Assembly (NCBI RefSeq): GCF_949769285.1
Contig: NZ_OX458331.1
Span: forward strand, 62,001 to 126,000
Length of the DNA: 64,000 bases
Direction: 5' to 3'
Origin: Anaerococcus sp. Marseille-Q7828
GTDB lineage: Bacteria > Bacillota > Clostridia > Tissierellales > Peptoniphilaceae
The translations under genes were made by a program, and so were the position numbers. How positions within the stretch are numbered: the first letter of the stretch is position 1; each line of letters opens with the position of its first letter. The notes beneath the pieces are model-generated. The model made no database searches and was not told the origin of the DNA. It saw only the letters and a program-made list of their open reading frames with translations. Shown here piece by piece: positions 1 through 7,286 of the stretch.

Positions 1-701
1 TCTAGGTATTTTTCGTATCTTTTTCTGTTTATCTTTTCAAGTTCTGGAGTTGATAGTTCTAGAGATGTTAAGACATTTCTATGTCCTCTTTGGCCACTAT
101 TACCATCTGTAACCCAAGGCTTATTAGCTTTGTTTAAAACTTCTTCATTAGGCTCTGGGAATTCTACTGGTTCCATCATTTGGCCAAGCATACCATCTGC
201 CATTATGAAAGCTGGCATTCTCCACTCATCAGCTTTGTCAAAGGCCTTGATAGTGTAGTCAACAAGTTCTTGGACATTGCTTGGAGCATAGGCTAATACT
301 CTATAGTCACCATTTCCACCGCCTCTAGTTGTTTGGAAGTAGTCTGTTTGAGAAGGTTGGATTGAACCAAGTCCTGGGCCACCACGCATCATATTTACGA
401 TAACCATTGGCAAATCAGATCCTGCTGCAGAAGATATACCTTCTTGCATTAGTGATATACCAGGTCCTGAAGATGATGTCATTGTCCTATGTCCTGCAGC
501 TGCTGCTCCATAAAGCATATAGATAGAAGCAACTTCACTTTCAGCTTGAAGGAAAACTCCTCCTACTTCTGGCAATTTTCTAGCAAAATATTCTGGAACT
601 TCTGATTGTGGTGTGATTGGGTAACCAAAATAACTTCTACAACCAGCTCTAATTGCAGCTTCTGCTAATGCTTCATTGCCTTTCATTAAAACTTTTGTCA
701 T
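1..701 (-). CDS. 2-oxoacid:ferredoxin oxidoreductase alpha subunit (VorB/KorA-like), partial
   Basis: N-terminal 233 codons of the alpha subunit of a 2-oxoacid:ferredoxin oxidoreductase, which oxidatively decarboxylates 2-oxoacids with CoA and passes electrons to ferredoxin in the cytosol. The start ATG at 701 follows a GGAGG site. Seen in order: GYPITPQSEVPEYF, typical of the alpha-subunit domain I; EVASIYMLYGAAAAG; SSGPGISLMQEG; and GGPGLGSIQPSQ. These are hallmarks of the VorB/KorA family. The gene runs off the left edge, so beta and gamma subunits are probably just outside. It follows the small ferredoxin gene by 9 nt, one operon. Substrate (2-oxoglutarate or branched-chain 2-oxoacids) cannot be settled from this fragment. 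Confidence 0.9.
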   Translation of the reverse strand, partial: MTKVLMKGNEALAEAAIRAGCRSYFGYPITPQSEVPEYFARKLPEVGGVFLQAESEVASIYMLYGAAAAGHRTMTSSSGPGISLMQEGISSAAGSDLPMVIVNMMRGGPGLGSIQPSQTDYFQTTRGGGNGDYRVLAYAPSNVQELVDYTIKAFDKADEWRMPAFIMADGMLGQMMEPVEFPEPNEEVLNKANKPWVTDGNSGQRGHRNVLTSLELSTPELEKINRKRYEKYL

Positions 702-710
702 AGTTTCCTC

Positions 711-944
711 CTATACTAATTTATAAACTGAAATAACTGAGTCAGGGCAAGTTATAGCACAGTTTCCACAAGCTATACAATCATCAGCTCTTACAGCGCT
801 TGATGGTGAATAACCCTTTGCATTGATAGTATTTAGGTCAAGCTCTAATACATTTTTAGGGCATACACTAACACAAAGACCGCAGCCTTTGCATAGATCT
901 TTTTCTATTACTACCTTTCCTAGTCTTTTTTTTGTTTCTGTCAT
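711..944 (-). CDS. 4Fe-4S dicluster ferredoxin subunit of 2-oxoacid oxidoreductase
   Basis: 77-residue ferredoxin-like delta subunit that relays electrons inside the 2-oxoacid:ferredoxin oxidoreductase complex. Two complete CxxCxxCxxxCP motifs are visible, C18/C21/C24/C28 and C56/C59/C62/C66, which would bind two [4Fe-4S] clusters. Length and position match KorD/VorD-type subunits encoded directly before the alpha subunit. It starts at ATG 944 behind a GAGGA site, 9 nt after the P-loop gene and 9 nt before the alpha gene, so all three are probably cotranscribed. It could serve as a free ferredoxin, but the operon position favours the subunit role. Confidence 0.9.
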   Translation of the reverse strand: MTETKKRLGKVVIEKDLCKGCGLCVSVCPKNVLELDLNTINAKGYSPSSAVRADDCIACGNCAITCPDSVISVYKLV

Positions 945-953
945 ATTTCCTCC

Positions 954-1637
954 TTAGCTCATCCAATCTGATCTGAAGTACAAATCGATAGGAAATAATT
1001 TATCTTTAACTTCATTAGAAACATCCGGATCAGATCTCATAGCCTCCGCTAGATCTCTTTTACATACATTGTATCTAAATTCTATGCCAACTCTTTCAGA
1101 AACTTCTTTAACAATGGAATATCCCTTAAGAACATCTTCCATTGATGTGTCCTTCAACATATGAGTATTATTTATCAGTGTATTTGCCTTTATACCACCC
1201 ATCCCTTCTATTTGATTCATATAAGCTATAATAGCATCTGGATTGCTAGTTTCTGGTCTATTGGTATTAATTACAAAAATATTGTCAGTATCTACTAAAT
1301 ATGGACTATAGGTGCGAAGAATCAAGGCTCCTTTTGGATCTCCTCCAACATCCAAGATTGCCTGGTAATCCTTGTTTTGGATAGGCTTTAGGATACTTGC
1401 ATCCAAGGCTGGCACGTCCAAAACATCTTGGTGGCCCCTGGATGATGAATAAACCTCTATACCTTGATCAGCCAAAAAGTCCGTCTTCTCACGCGACCTA
1501 AAATACATATTGATAATATCCAAATCGCAGATAGCAACATTTTTGTATTGCTCTTTCAAATAAAGAGCGTAGTTAATGGAAAATTCAGTCTTGCCACTAC
1601 CAAAATGGCCAAAAACGATATGAATTCTATTTTCCAC
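954..1637 (-). CDS. P-loop ATP-binding protein of the 2-oxoacid oxidoreductase operon
   Basis: 227-residue nucleotide-binding protein of unproven function, first gene of the 2-oxoacid:ferredoxin oxidoreductase operon. GHFGSGKT at residues 9-16 is a clear Walker A motif, followed by YKNVAICDLDIINMYFRSRE and later DVGGDPKG, giving a SIMIBI/ParA-like P-loop layout. Similar ATPases sit upstream of vor/kor genes in other Clostridia; a role in assembly or cofactor loading would be a guess. GTG start at 1637 is chosen because AAGGAG lies 6 nt upstream and the P-loop begins a few residues later. Confidence 0.75.
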   Translation of the reverse strand: MENRIHIVFGHFGSGKTEFSINYALYLKEQYKNVAICDLDIINMYFRSREKTDFLADQGIEVYSSSRGHQDVLDVPALDASILKPIQNKDYQAILDVGGDPKGALILRTYSPYLVDTDNIFVINTNRPETSNPDAIIAYMNQIEGMGGIKANTLINNTHMLKDTSMEDVLKGYSIVKEVSERVGIEFRYNVCKRDLAEAMRSDPDVSNEVKDKLFPIDLYFRSDWMS

Positions 1638-2276
1638 TTATAACTCCTTTTTAAATATTGGAATCAACTATTTTTATCTTTAAGTATAAGCAATTATAGT
1701 GAAAACGTTATTTATATACTCAAAAAAAATAAGTCAATGAATTTTATATAAGATACAAATAATCACAATAATTAAGTTTAATAATGCAAGCTTACAAGTA
1801 TTAAGATATTTACCGGTAAATTTTATATGTACTCTCTTTAATGATTTTAATCACCAAGATTAGATTTATTAAGTATTTATAAGCCCTAGATATCCTACTA
1901 GTAATCTATAGCATGCTAAGCAAAATATTCTTAAAGATATTCATAGAAAAATAGTTCAAATTCCTTTTAGCTCTTCTCCACTTTCTAATATTTGTGTAGA
2001 AATTGATAAAATATATAGGTAAACATACAAACGTTTTTATATATCTTATCAATAATATAATAACACTTTAGATAATAATTTACAATAATTAGTGAATAAA
2101 AGATAAAAAAAATACAAAGTTACATATTCCTATGAAAGTTCAGCAAAGGTCATAAGACCAATGTTTTTAGAACTTTAAATGGATAATGTGAAGAATAAAT
2201 TATTAATAATAAGATGAATTATTCCAATAAAACCGCATAAACAATTAAAATAGCATACTTAATTAAAAGCTAATAA
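1638..2276. other. 639-bp AT-rich intergenic region without an intact gene
   Basis: Very AT-rich stretch between the P-loop gene and the DUF6873-like gene. No open frame of useful length was found on either strand. Positions about 1915-2022 on the + strand hold a short open frame of about 35 codons ending in TAG-G-TAA-like sequence that reads like protein (for example QIPFSSSPLSNICVEIDKIY) but has no start or ribosome site; it looks like a gene remnant. The right part drifts into simple A/T-rich sequence. The promoter of the leftward oxidoreductase operon must lie near 1640-1720; TATAAT-like hexamers are present but no pair stands out. Confidence 0.5.
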
Positions 2277-2960
2277 CTAGCAATCAGTAAGGTAAATAAT
2301 TGAACCAAGGTCTACTAGGGGCAAATCTGCATACATGAGTTTTATATTAGATTTCATAGCTTCATTTTTTATAATCTCATAATTAGGAGAATTTTCTATA
2401 TTCCCATTAAAAATCAAAGTATCTCCTATTAGGCCGCAAGTCCCGCCAATAAAACCATTTGCAAAACCATCTAGGGGAATGTGCTCTTCTTTTAGTAAAA
2501 TTACATTAATCTGATTTTTTAGTGACTTATAAATCCCATAGTCAGAAGTAAGAATCTTTTCTCCCATAGGAATGATAGAACACCTACTATAGCCTTGCTT
2601 AGTGTAAAAATGGGTATAAGAATTACTTTTCATATAAGCTTTTATATTGGATTCTGTTATATCATTATGGATATAAAAGTTGGCATATTGGTAAATATTA
2701 TAGATAGAGTCATTAGGATAAGAGTAAGAAACTTCATCGCCATCTATTATGTTTTTAAATTTGATATGTTTTTTGTAATAAGAACTCACGTTTTTATCAA
2801 TAACAAGATTATTATCATCCAAGGCAAAGATAGATAAGTCAGGATGATCAGCTATGCGTGAATCAAGGTTAGGGTTATCAATAGTTTCTATAAAAGAAAA
2901 ATTATTATCGCAAAGAAACTTTTTAAATTCTTCTGATGACTTGTGAGAAATGATAAGCAT
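2277..2960 (-). CDS. DUF6873-like protein, possible guanidine-modifying-enzyme fold
   Basis: 227-residue cytosolic protein of unknown function. I associate it with the DUF6873 family, predicted to share the GME (amidinotransferase/deiminase) fold, from memory of the family and not from a search. Visible features: HPDLSIFALDD near residue 38, a conserved-looking GFANGFIGGTCGLIGD segment near residue 163 with a single Cys, and a C-terminal DLGSIIYLTDC. ATG at 2960 is preferred over a TTG five codons upstream because AGGAG lies 5 nt before it. The gene follows the tRNA-Cys terminator by only about 10 nt and has no visible promoter of its own. Confidence 0.6.
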   Translation of the reverse strand: MLIISHKSSEEFKKFLCDNNFSFIETIDNPNLDSRIADHPDLSIFALDDNNLVIDKNVSSYYKKHIKFKNIIDGDEVSYSYPNDSIYNIYQYANFYIHNDITESNIKAYMKSNSYTHFYTKQGYSRCSIIPMGEKILTSDYGIYKSLKNQINVILLKEEHIPLDGFANGFIGGTCGLIGDTLIFNGNIENSPNYEIIKNEAMKSNIKLMYADLPLVDLGSIIYLTDC

Positions 2961-2973
2961 AAAAACTCCTAAC

Positions 2974-2997
2974 AAAAAAAGCTCTCAAAATGAGAGC
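2974..2997 (-). terminator. terminator after tRNA-Cys
   Basis: On the minus strand GCTCTC-ATTTT-GAGAGC is followed by seven T. It ends the tRNA-Gly/tRNA-Cys unit just before the ribosome binding site of the DUF6873-like gene. Confidence 0.85.
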
Positions 2998-3001
2998 AAA
3001 T

Positions 3002-3075
3002 TGGAGGCGCCACCCAGATTTGAACTGGGGGTAAAGGTGTTGCAGACCTCTGCCTTACCACTTGGCTATGGCGCC
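3002..3075 (-). tRNA. tRNA-Cys (GCA)
   Basis: 74-nt cloverleaf on the minus strand. The acceptor stem GGCGCCA pairs with TGGCGCC, followed by T and an encoded CCA at 3002-3004. Anticodon loop CTGCAAC gives anticodon GCA (Cys). T-loop region reads CAGTTCAAATCTGG. It lies downstream of tRNA-Gly. Confidence 0.95.
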
Positions 3076-3132
3076 AAAATGAGCCCGTCCGGCTAAAGAA
3101 GGACCCTCCATGGAATGGTCGTGCATGGCACG
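3076..3132 (-). repeat. diverged, inverted copy of the GC-rich tRNA-linked repeat
   Basis: Spacer between tRNA-Gly and tRNA-Cys. Read on the minus strand it contains TCCATGGAGGGT and AGCC-GGACG-GGCT, matching TCCATGGAGGGT and ACGCC-GGACA-GGCGT of the first unit at 3301-3364 on the plus strand. A short CGTGC-CAT-GCACG hairpin is also present. It is one copy of the same structured family in opposite orientation. No promoter hexamers are visible in it. Confidence 0.65.
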
Positions 3133-3154
3133 AAAAAAGCCCTTTTGGGCTTTT
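3133..3154 (-). terminator. hairpin terminator after tRNA-Gly
   Basis: Minus strand: AAAAGCCC-AAAA-GGGCTTTTTT, an 8-bp stem with a T-run, starting 6 nt after the CCA end of tRNA-Gly. Its symmetric A/T flanks could let it work in both directions. Confidence 0.8.
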
Positions 3155-3160
3155 CTTATA

Positions 3161-3235
3161 TGGAGCGGATGACGAGATTCGAACTCGCGACCCTCGCCTT
3201 GGCAAGGCGATGCTCTACCACTGAGCCACATCCGC
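3161..3235 (-). tRNA. tRNA-Gly (GCC)
   Basis: 75-nt cloverleaf on the minus strand. Acceptor GCGGATG pairs with CATCCGC, then T and an encoded CCA at 3161-3163. Anticodon arm CGCCT-TGCCAAG-GCG gives anticodon GCC (Gly). T-arm contains GAGTTCGAATCTC. Promoter hexamers lie upstream at 3256-3284. Confidence 0.95.
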
Positions 3236-3255
3236 ATGAATTAGGTTACTAATAT

Positions 3256-3284
3256 ATTATACCATAATATGTTTTGTTTTTCAA
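3256..3284 (-). promoter_or_regulatory. sigma-A-type promoter of tRNA-Gly
   Basis: Minus strand TTGAAA (3279-3284), 17-bp spacer, TATAAT (3256-3261), about 20 nt before the tRNA-Gly 5' end. Confidence 0.8.
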
Positions 3285-3300
3285 ATATTTTTTTGTTCTA

Positions 3301-3592
3301 TTCGCTTCGCTCCTGCGGCCACTCCATGGAGGGTGCTCTCAGGACGCCGGACAGGCGTGCTTTTGGTCCTCGGCTTCGCCTGCGGTTGTTCCGCGTCTAT
3401 AGGACGCGGGTGCTCCCGGGAAGCCGCACGGGCTTGTTATGGTCCTCGGCTTCGCCTGCGGTAGTTTCGCGTCTGTAGGACGCGAGGCCTCCCAGGAAGC
3501 CGGCCAGGCTTGCTTTGGTCCTCGACTTCGCCTGCGGTTATTCCGTGCCTGTTGGGCACGGGCCCTCTCAGGACGCCGGGCAGGCGTGCTGT
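3301..3592 (+). repeat. GC-rich array of ~76-bp structured repeats between tRNA-Gly and tRNA-Phe
   Basis: Four units: 3301-3364 (partial, diverged), 3365-3440, 3441-3516 and 3517-3592. Full units are 76-77 bp and begin GGTCCTCGGCTTCGCCTGCGG. Each carries two hairpins. Hairpin A: CCGCGTC/GACGCGG (3391-3409), TCGCGTC/GACGCGA (3467-3485), CCGTGCC/GGCACGG (3543-3561). Hairpin B: ACGCC/GGCGT (3344-3358), AAGCC/GGCTT (3421-3435), AAGCC/GGCTT (3497-3511), ACGCC/GGCGT (3573-3587). The differences between copies are compensatory. Base composition is far more GC-rich than all surrounding DNA. Several short open frames cross it but they follow the repeat and look spurious. Confidence 0.9.
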
Positions 3593-3668
<76 letters not shown>

Positions 3669-3689
3669 TTATTTACAATTACTTTACCT

Positions 3690-3718
3690 ATTTTAAACTT
3701 AATTTTAATATTTGTCAA
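3690..3718 (-). promoter_or_regulatory. promoter of tRNA-Phe
   Basis: Minus strand TTGACA (3713-3718), 17-bp spacer, TAAAAT (3690-3695), about 21 nt before the tRNA 5' end. Transcription from here would continue into the repeat array. Confidence 0.8.
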
Positions 3719-3810
3719 ATATTTATTTCTTTTCTATGCATATTGTCTTTTATTAAATTTTGCTATAAACTATAATATAGTTATCAAAATTATTTTAGAA
3801 AGGAATTTTT

Positions 3811-4439
3811 ATGTTTAATTTCATAATGTCGAGTTTGAAGACATTTTAGATATTGATGATCTTACTATTAATAGCAATGAAATTACTTGCATTATCGGGC
3901 CTAGTGGGTCTGGCAAGTCTACTTTATTAAGACTTATCAATAAGCTTATTTCTCCTACCAAGGGATATATTTCTCTTGATGGTGAGGATATTGCAAGTAT
4001 TGATTCTACTACATATCGCAGGCGTGTACCTATGCTTTCTCAGAATCCTGTGACTTTTCCTGGCACTGTTAGAGATAATCTATTGATGGGAAGGAAGTTT
4101 CAAGAAAAAGATTTGCTTTCTGATGAGATTTTAAATAAAGCTTTAGAGTCTGTAAAGCTTTATAAATCACTAGGAGAAGATATTGATAATCTTTCTGGTG
4201 GCGAGGCCCAAAGGCTTGCTATAGCCAGACTTATGCTTTGCGATTCTGATATTTATCTCCTCGATGAGCCTTCATCTGCCCTTGATGATTTGACTGAAGA
4301 TTTCGTTATTAAGACCATGGTAGATATGGCTAGAGAAAAGAACAAAACTATTATCTACATTACTCATTCCAATGCGATGGCAGATAAGTATTCTGACAGA
4401 GTAATTAAGATTGTAGATGGGAGAATATGTAATGAATGA
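3811..4439 (+). pseudogene. fetA: FetA/YbbL-like ABC ATPase with a frameshift at its start
   Basis: ATP-binding subunit of a FetAB (YbbLM) type exporter, linked in Escherichia coli to iron efflux. AAGGAA and ATG at 3811 are correctly spaced, but the ATG frame stops after ten codons. The frame that continues (open from 3819) encodes FEDILDIDDL, Walker A GPSGSGKST, Q-loop LSQNP, signature LSGGE and Walker B IYLLDEPSSALDD, about 205 residues, normal for the family. One A missing after TTTAATTTC near 3822 would restore MFNFNNVEFED. There is no in-frame ATG, GTG or TTG before the Walker A; the first is ATG 4032, which would lose the P-loop. Either a real frameshift or a sequencing error. Its 3' end overlaps fetB by 8 nt. 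Confidence 0.8.
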
Positions 4440-5220
4440 ATCAGTTATGAATATTTCAAATAGCCAGCTTATGCTAACCTATCTTTTTGCTCTAATTGCT
4501 ATGCTAATCACATCATTTAATGGCATCAATCGCAACAAGGACATAGTCGTTGGCGCTGTCAGGATGACCGTTCAACTCTTTATAGCTGGTTTCATCCTTG
4601 TTTACATATTTGACAGTGCATCTTTCATCCTTTCTGCACTGATGATTGCTGTTATGGAGTTTTTTGCAATTTTTAATATTGTTACCAATAAGAAAGGCAA
4701 ATTAAATAGCGTCCTTAAAAAGACTCTAATTCTCGCCCAAGTTATTGGAACTGTTTTTACCCTAGCATTTTTCCTTATAATAGTTGTAAGGCCAGATCCA
4801 ATCTACAATCCCCAATATCTAATACCTCTTGGAGGTATGATTATTGGTAATTCTATGACTGGTATAAACCTTGCCCTAAACCAAATGCTAAAGTCCATTG
4901 AAAACAATAGATCTACCATAGAAGGATCATTGATGCTTGGTGCAAGCCCTAGAATGGCTATGAACAAGATTATCCAAAACGCCTTTGATACAGCCATCAC
5001 GCCAACCCTCAATTCTATCAAAAATATGGGGATTATCTCCCTACCTGGTATGATGACAGGTCAAATCCTTGGAGGGGTTTCCCCACTTATAGCTATCAGA
5101 TACCAAATAGCGATTATGACAGCCATAATGAGTTCAGTTGCCATCTGTGTCTTCATATTTTTGCACTTAGGATACAAAAATTTCTTCAATGACCAAAAAC
5201 AATTAGTAAAAGCCCAATAA
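4432..5220 (+). CDS. fetB: FetB/YbbM family ABC permease (UPF0014)
   Basis: 262-residue integral membrane permease, partner of the upstream ATPase. Family members form FetAB-type exporters; metal (iron) efflux is known for E. coli, substrate here unproven. Six to seven hydrophobic segments are visible beginning LTYLFALIAMLITSF. The conserved stretch NRSTIEGSLMLGASPRMA (near residues 161-178) and the following GIISLPGMMTGQILGG are diagnostic of the family. ATG 4432 is preferred to ATG 4417 because GGGAG lies at the right distance; it overlaps the ATPase gene by 8 nt. A strong terminator follows at 5219. Confidence 0.9.
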   Translation: MNESVMNISNSQLMLTYLFALIAMLITSFNGINRNKDIVVGAVRMTVQLFIAGFILVYIFDSASFILSALMIAVMEFFAIFNIVTNKKGKLNSVLKKTLILAQVIGTVFTLAFFLIIVVRPDPIYNPQYLIPLGGMIIGNSMTGINLALNQMLKSIENNRSTIEGSLMLGASPRMAMNKIIQNAFDTAITPTLNSIKNMGIISLPGMMTGQILGGVSPLIAIRYQIAIMTAIMSSVAICVFIFLHLGYKNFFNDQKQLVKAQ

Positions 5221-5247
5221 AAAAGCACCTGACCTGGTGCCTTTTTT
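5219..5247 (+). terminator. terminator after fetB
   Basis: GCACC-TGACCT-GGTGC flanked by A-run and followed by six T, directly overlapping the fetB stop. Confidence 0.85.
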
Positions 5248-5351
5248 ATGTAAGTCATAGGGTAGCGAAATGTCTTGTCCTTACATTATCTATATATCCT
5301 AAATAATCCCTGATTAGTAAAATTATAGTAAAAGTTTTTTAAAATATATGT

Positions 5352-5388
5352 AAAAACCACTTTCCCGTATTTGGAAAAGTGGTTTTTT
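5352..5388 (-). terminator. terminator of the heterodimeric ABC exporter operon
   Basis: AACCACTTTCC and GGAAAAGTGGTT form a nearly perfect stem with A/T tails on both sides; it sits 3 nt beyond the stop of the ABC gene and may act bidirectionally. Confidence 0.85.
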
Positions 5389-5390
5389 GC

Positions 5391-7286
5391 TTAGTCTAAT
5401 TCTAAGGCTCCAGTGTAAAGTTGGTAGTAGGTTCCGTGTTTTTCCATAAGTTCTTGGTGGTTACCACGTTCTATTATCCTACCATCATCCATTACCATTA
5501 TAACATCAGCATTTTGGATTGTTGAAAGTCTATGGGCTATAACTATAGAAGTTGACCCATCCATTAGCTTATCCATTGCCTTTGTTACCTTGATTTCTGT
5601 TGAAGTATCTATAGAGCTTGTCGCCTCATCAAGTATTAGCATAGGTGGGTTAGCCACTGCTGCTCTTGATATTGATATAAGTTGGTTTTGTCCATCTGAA
5701 AGTGATGAACCATCTCCATGGATTTCTGTTTGATATCCGTCTGGAAGTCTTTTTATAAAAGAGTTTGCGCCAGCTAGTTTTGCTGCATCTTTGACTTCTT
5801 CCTCACTTGCAGAAAGTTTGCCATACTTGATATTTTCTTCTACTGATTCAGTAAATAAGTTTACATCTTGAAGTACCATACCAAAGGCCTTTCTTAGGTG
5901 GTCTTTTTTGATATCTCTTGTATCTATACCATCAATTTTGATAGATCCACTATCAATTTCATAAAATCTTGTGATTACATTGGTAACAGTAGTCTTACCA
6001 GCTCCTGTCGCTCCAACTAGGGCAATCTTTTCACCTGGATTTGCATAAAATGTAACATCTTTTAATATTTTATCTGAATCATCATAAGAAAAGTCAACGT
6101 GTTCAAAGTCTATGCGACCCTCTAGCTCCTTATATACTTCCTTGCCATTTTCATCTGTCCATTTCCAGGAATAGCATCTTTCCCCAAGCTTGCAAGGCAT
6201 TGGATTTCCATTTTCATCAATCCTAACATTAGCAAGTTCTATATAACCACTGTCTTTTTCAATTGGCATATCTATAATTTCAAAGATACGGCTAGCTCCT
6301 GCCATAGCAGAAAATACTGCATTTGCTTGTTGGGAAATATTTGCAATTGGATTTTGCAAACTCCTAGCATTGGTCAAAAATGTGGCTAGAACACCGACCG
6401 TGAGATTGCCATTTATAGTCATAATAACTCCAAAAATTGCTAGTATTGCATACATTATATTTATTGAGTTTACCAAAAATGGCATCATACGTCCTGCATT
6501 CACCATGGCTTCAGCCATAGTTGATCGCAAATTTTCGCTTTTTTCTTCAAATTTTTCTATAGTGTCACTCTCTTTGTTAAAAACTTTTATTACTTTTTGG
6601 CCTGAAAGCATCTCTTCGTCAAAACCGTGCAAGATTGATACATTTTTCTGCGCTTCTTTAAAGAGCTTGCCAGTCTTTTTCACTATGTTTTTTAGGATTA
6701 AAATCATTACTACTAAACCTATTAGCATTACTAGAGTAAGTTCCCATGATAAACCTATCATAACTATGAATGTTCCTACAAGCATCAACAATGACCTTAC
6801 TAAGGTTGGTAGTGTTGATGATAGGGATTGAGAAAGTGTGTCAGTATCGTTGGTAAATCTTGACATGATTTGACCGTGTTGGTTTGTATCAAAAAAGTTT
6901 ATTGGCATTTGTTGGATTTTTGTAAATAGGTCATTTCTTATGTTTCTAATTGATCTTTCACCTATTCTAATCATTAGCCTAGTATAAACAAATGTAGTGA
7001 TTATAGAAGTTAGGTAAATCAATCCCATCTTTATTACTCCAGACTTTAGCCCTGATATATCTGATTTTAGGATGTAATTATCTATGATTGGTTGAAGCAT
7101 GGATATGCCCCACACTTGGGTTAAAGAAGATATTACAACACATATAAGTACAATTATTAGTTGCCACTTTTGTTTAAAAAGATAGGAGAAAAGTTCTTTT
7201 ATGGCATGTGAATCTACGTTACGACTATGCTTGTTATCAGATATTTGAATTTCTTCAGTTTTTACACCATCTTTCTTATCTGTCAT
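5391..7286 (-). CDS. ABC exporter subunit with the catalytic Walker B (TMD-NBD fusion)
   Basis: 631-residue half-transporter of a heterodimeric type-IV ABC exporter, likely drug or lipid/peptide export. Six TM helices lie in the first ~330 residues, then the nucleotide-binding domain: Walker A GATGAGKTT, Q-loop MVLQDVN, signature LSDGQ (degenerate, D for G), Walker B MLILDEATSSID with the catalytic Glu, H-loop IVIAHRLST. A charged insert (VRIDENGNPMPCKLG...) precedes the NBD. ATG 7286 follows AGGAGG by 5 nt and overlaps the partner gene by 11 nt, implying translational coupling. Its N-terminus carries an extra ~40-residue acidic/basic segment before the first helix. Confidence 0.9.
   Translation of the reverse strand: MTDKKDGVKTEEIQISDNKHSRNVDSHAIKELFSYLFKQKWQLIIVLICVVISSLTQVWGISMLQPIIDNYILKSDISGLKSGVIKMGLIYLTSIITTFVYTRLMIRIGERSIRNIRNDLFTKIQQMPINFFDTNQHGQIMSRFTNDTDTLSQSLSSTLPTLVRSLLMLVGTFIVMIGLSWELTLVMLIGLVVMILILKNIVKKTGKLFKEAQKNVSILHGFDEEMLSGQKVIKVFNKESDTIEKFEEKSENLRSTMAEAMVNAGRMMPFLVNSINIMYAILAIFGVIMTINGNLTVGVLATFLTNARSLQNPIANISQQANAVFSAMAGASRIFEIIDMPIEKDSGYIELANVRIDENGNPMPCKLGERCYSWKWTDENGKEVYKELEGRIDFEHVDFSYDDSDKILKDVTFYANPGEKIALVGATGAGKTTVTNVITRFYEIDSGSIKIDGIDTRDIKKDHLRKAFGMVLQDVNLFTESVEENIKYGKLSASEEEVKDAAKLAGANSFIKRLPDGYQTEIHGDGSSLSDGQNQLISISRAAVANPPMLILDEATSSIDTSTEIKVTKAMDKLMDGSTSIVIAHRLSTIQNADVIMVMDDGRIIERGNHQELMEKHGTYYQLYTGALELD

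Noticed and set aside
3301-3592. CRISPR array
   Set aside because: Units are 76 bp with no unique spacers and no cas genes nearby.
3301-3592. Degenerate tRNA copies (76-bp period equal to tRNA length)
   Set aside because: No T-loop, no acceptor pairing and no anticodon arm with a 7-nt loop could be found.
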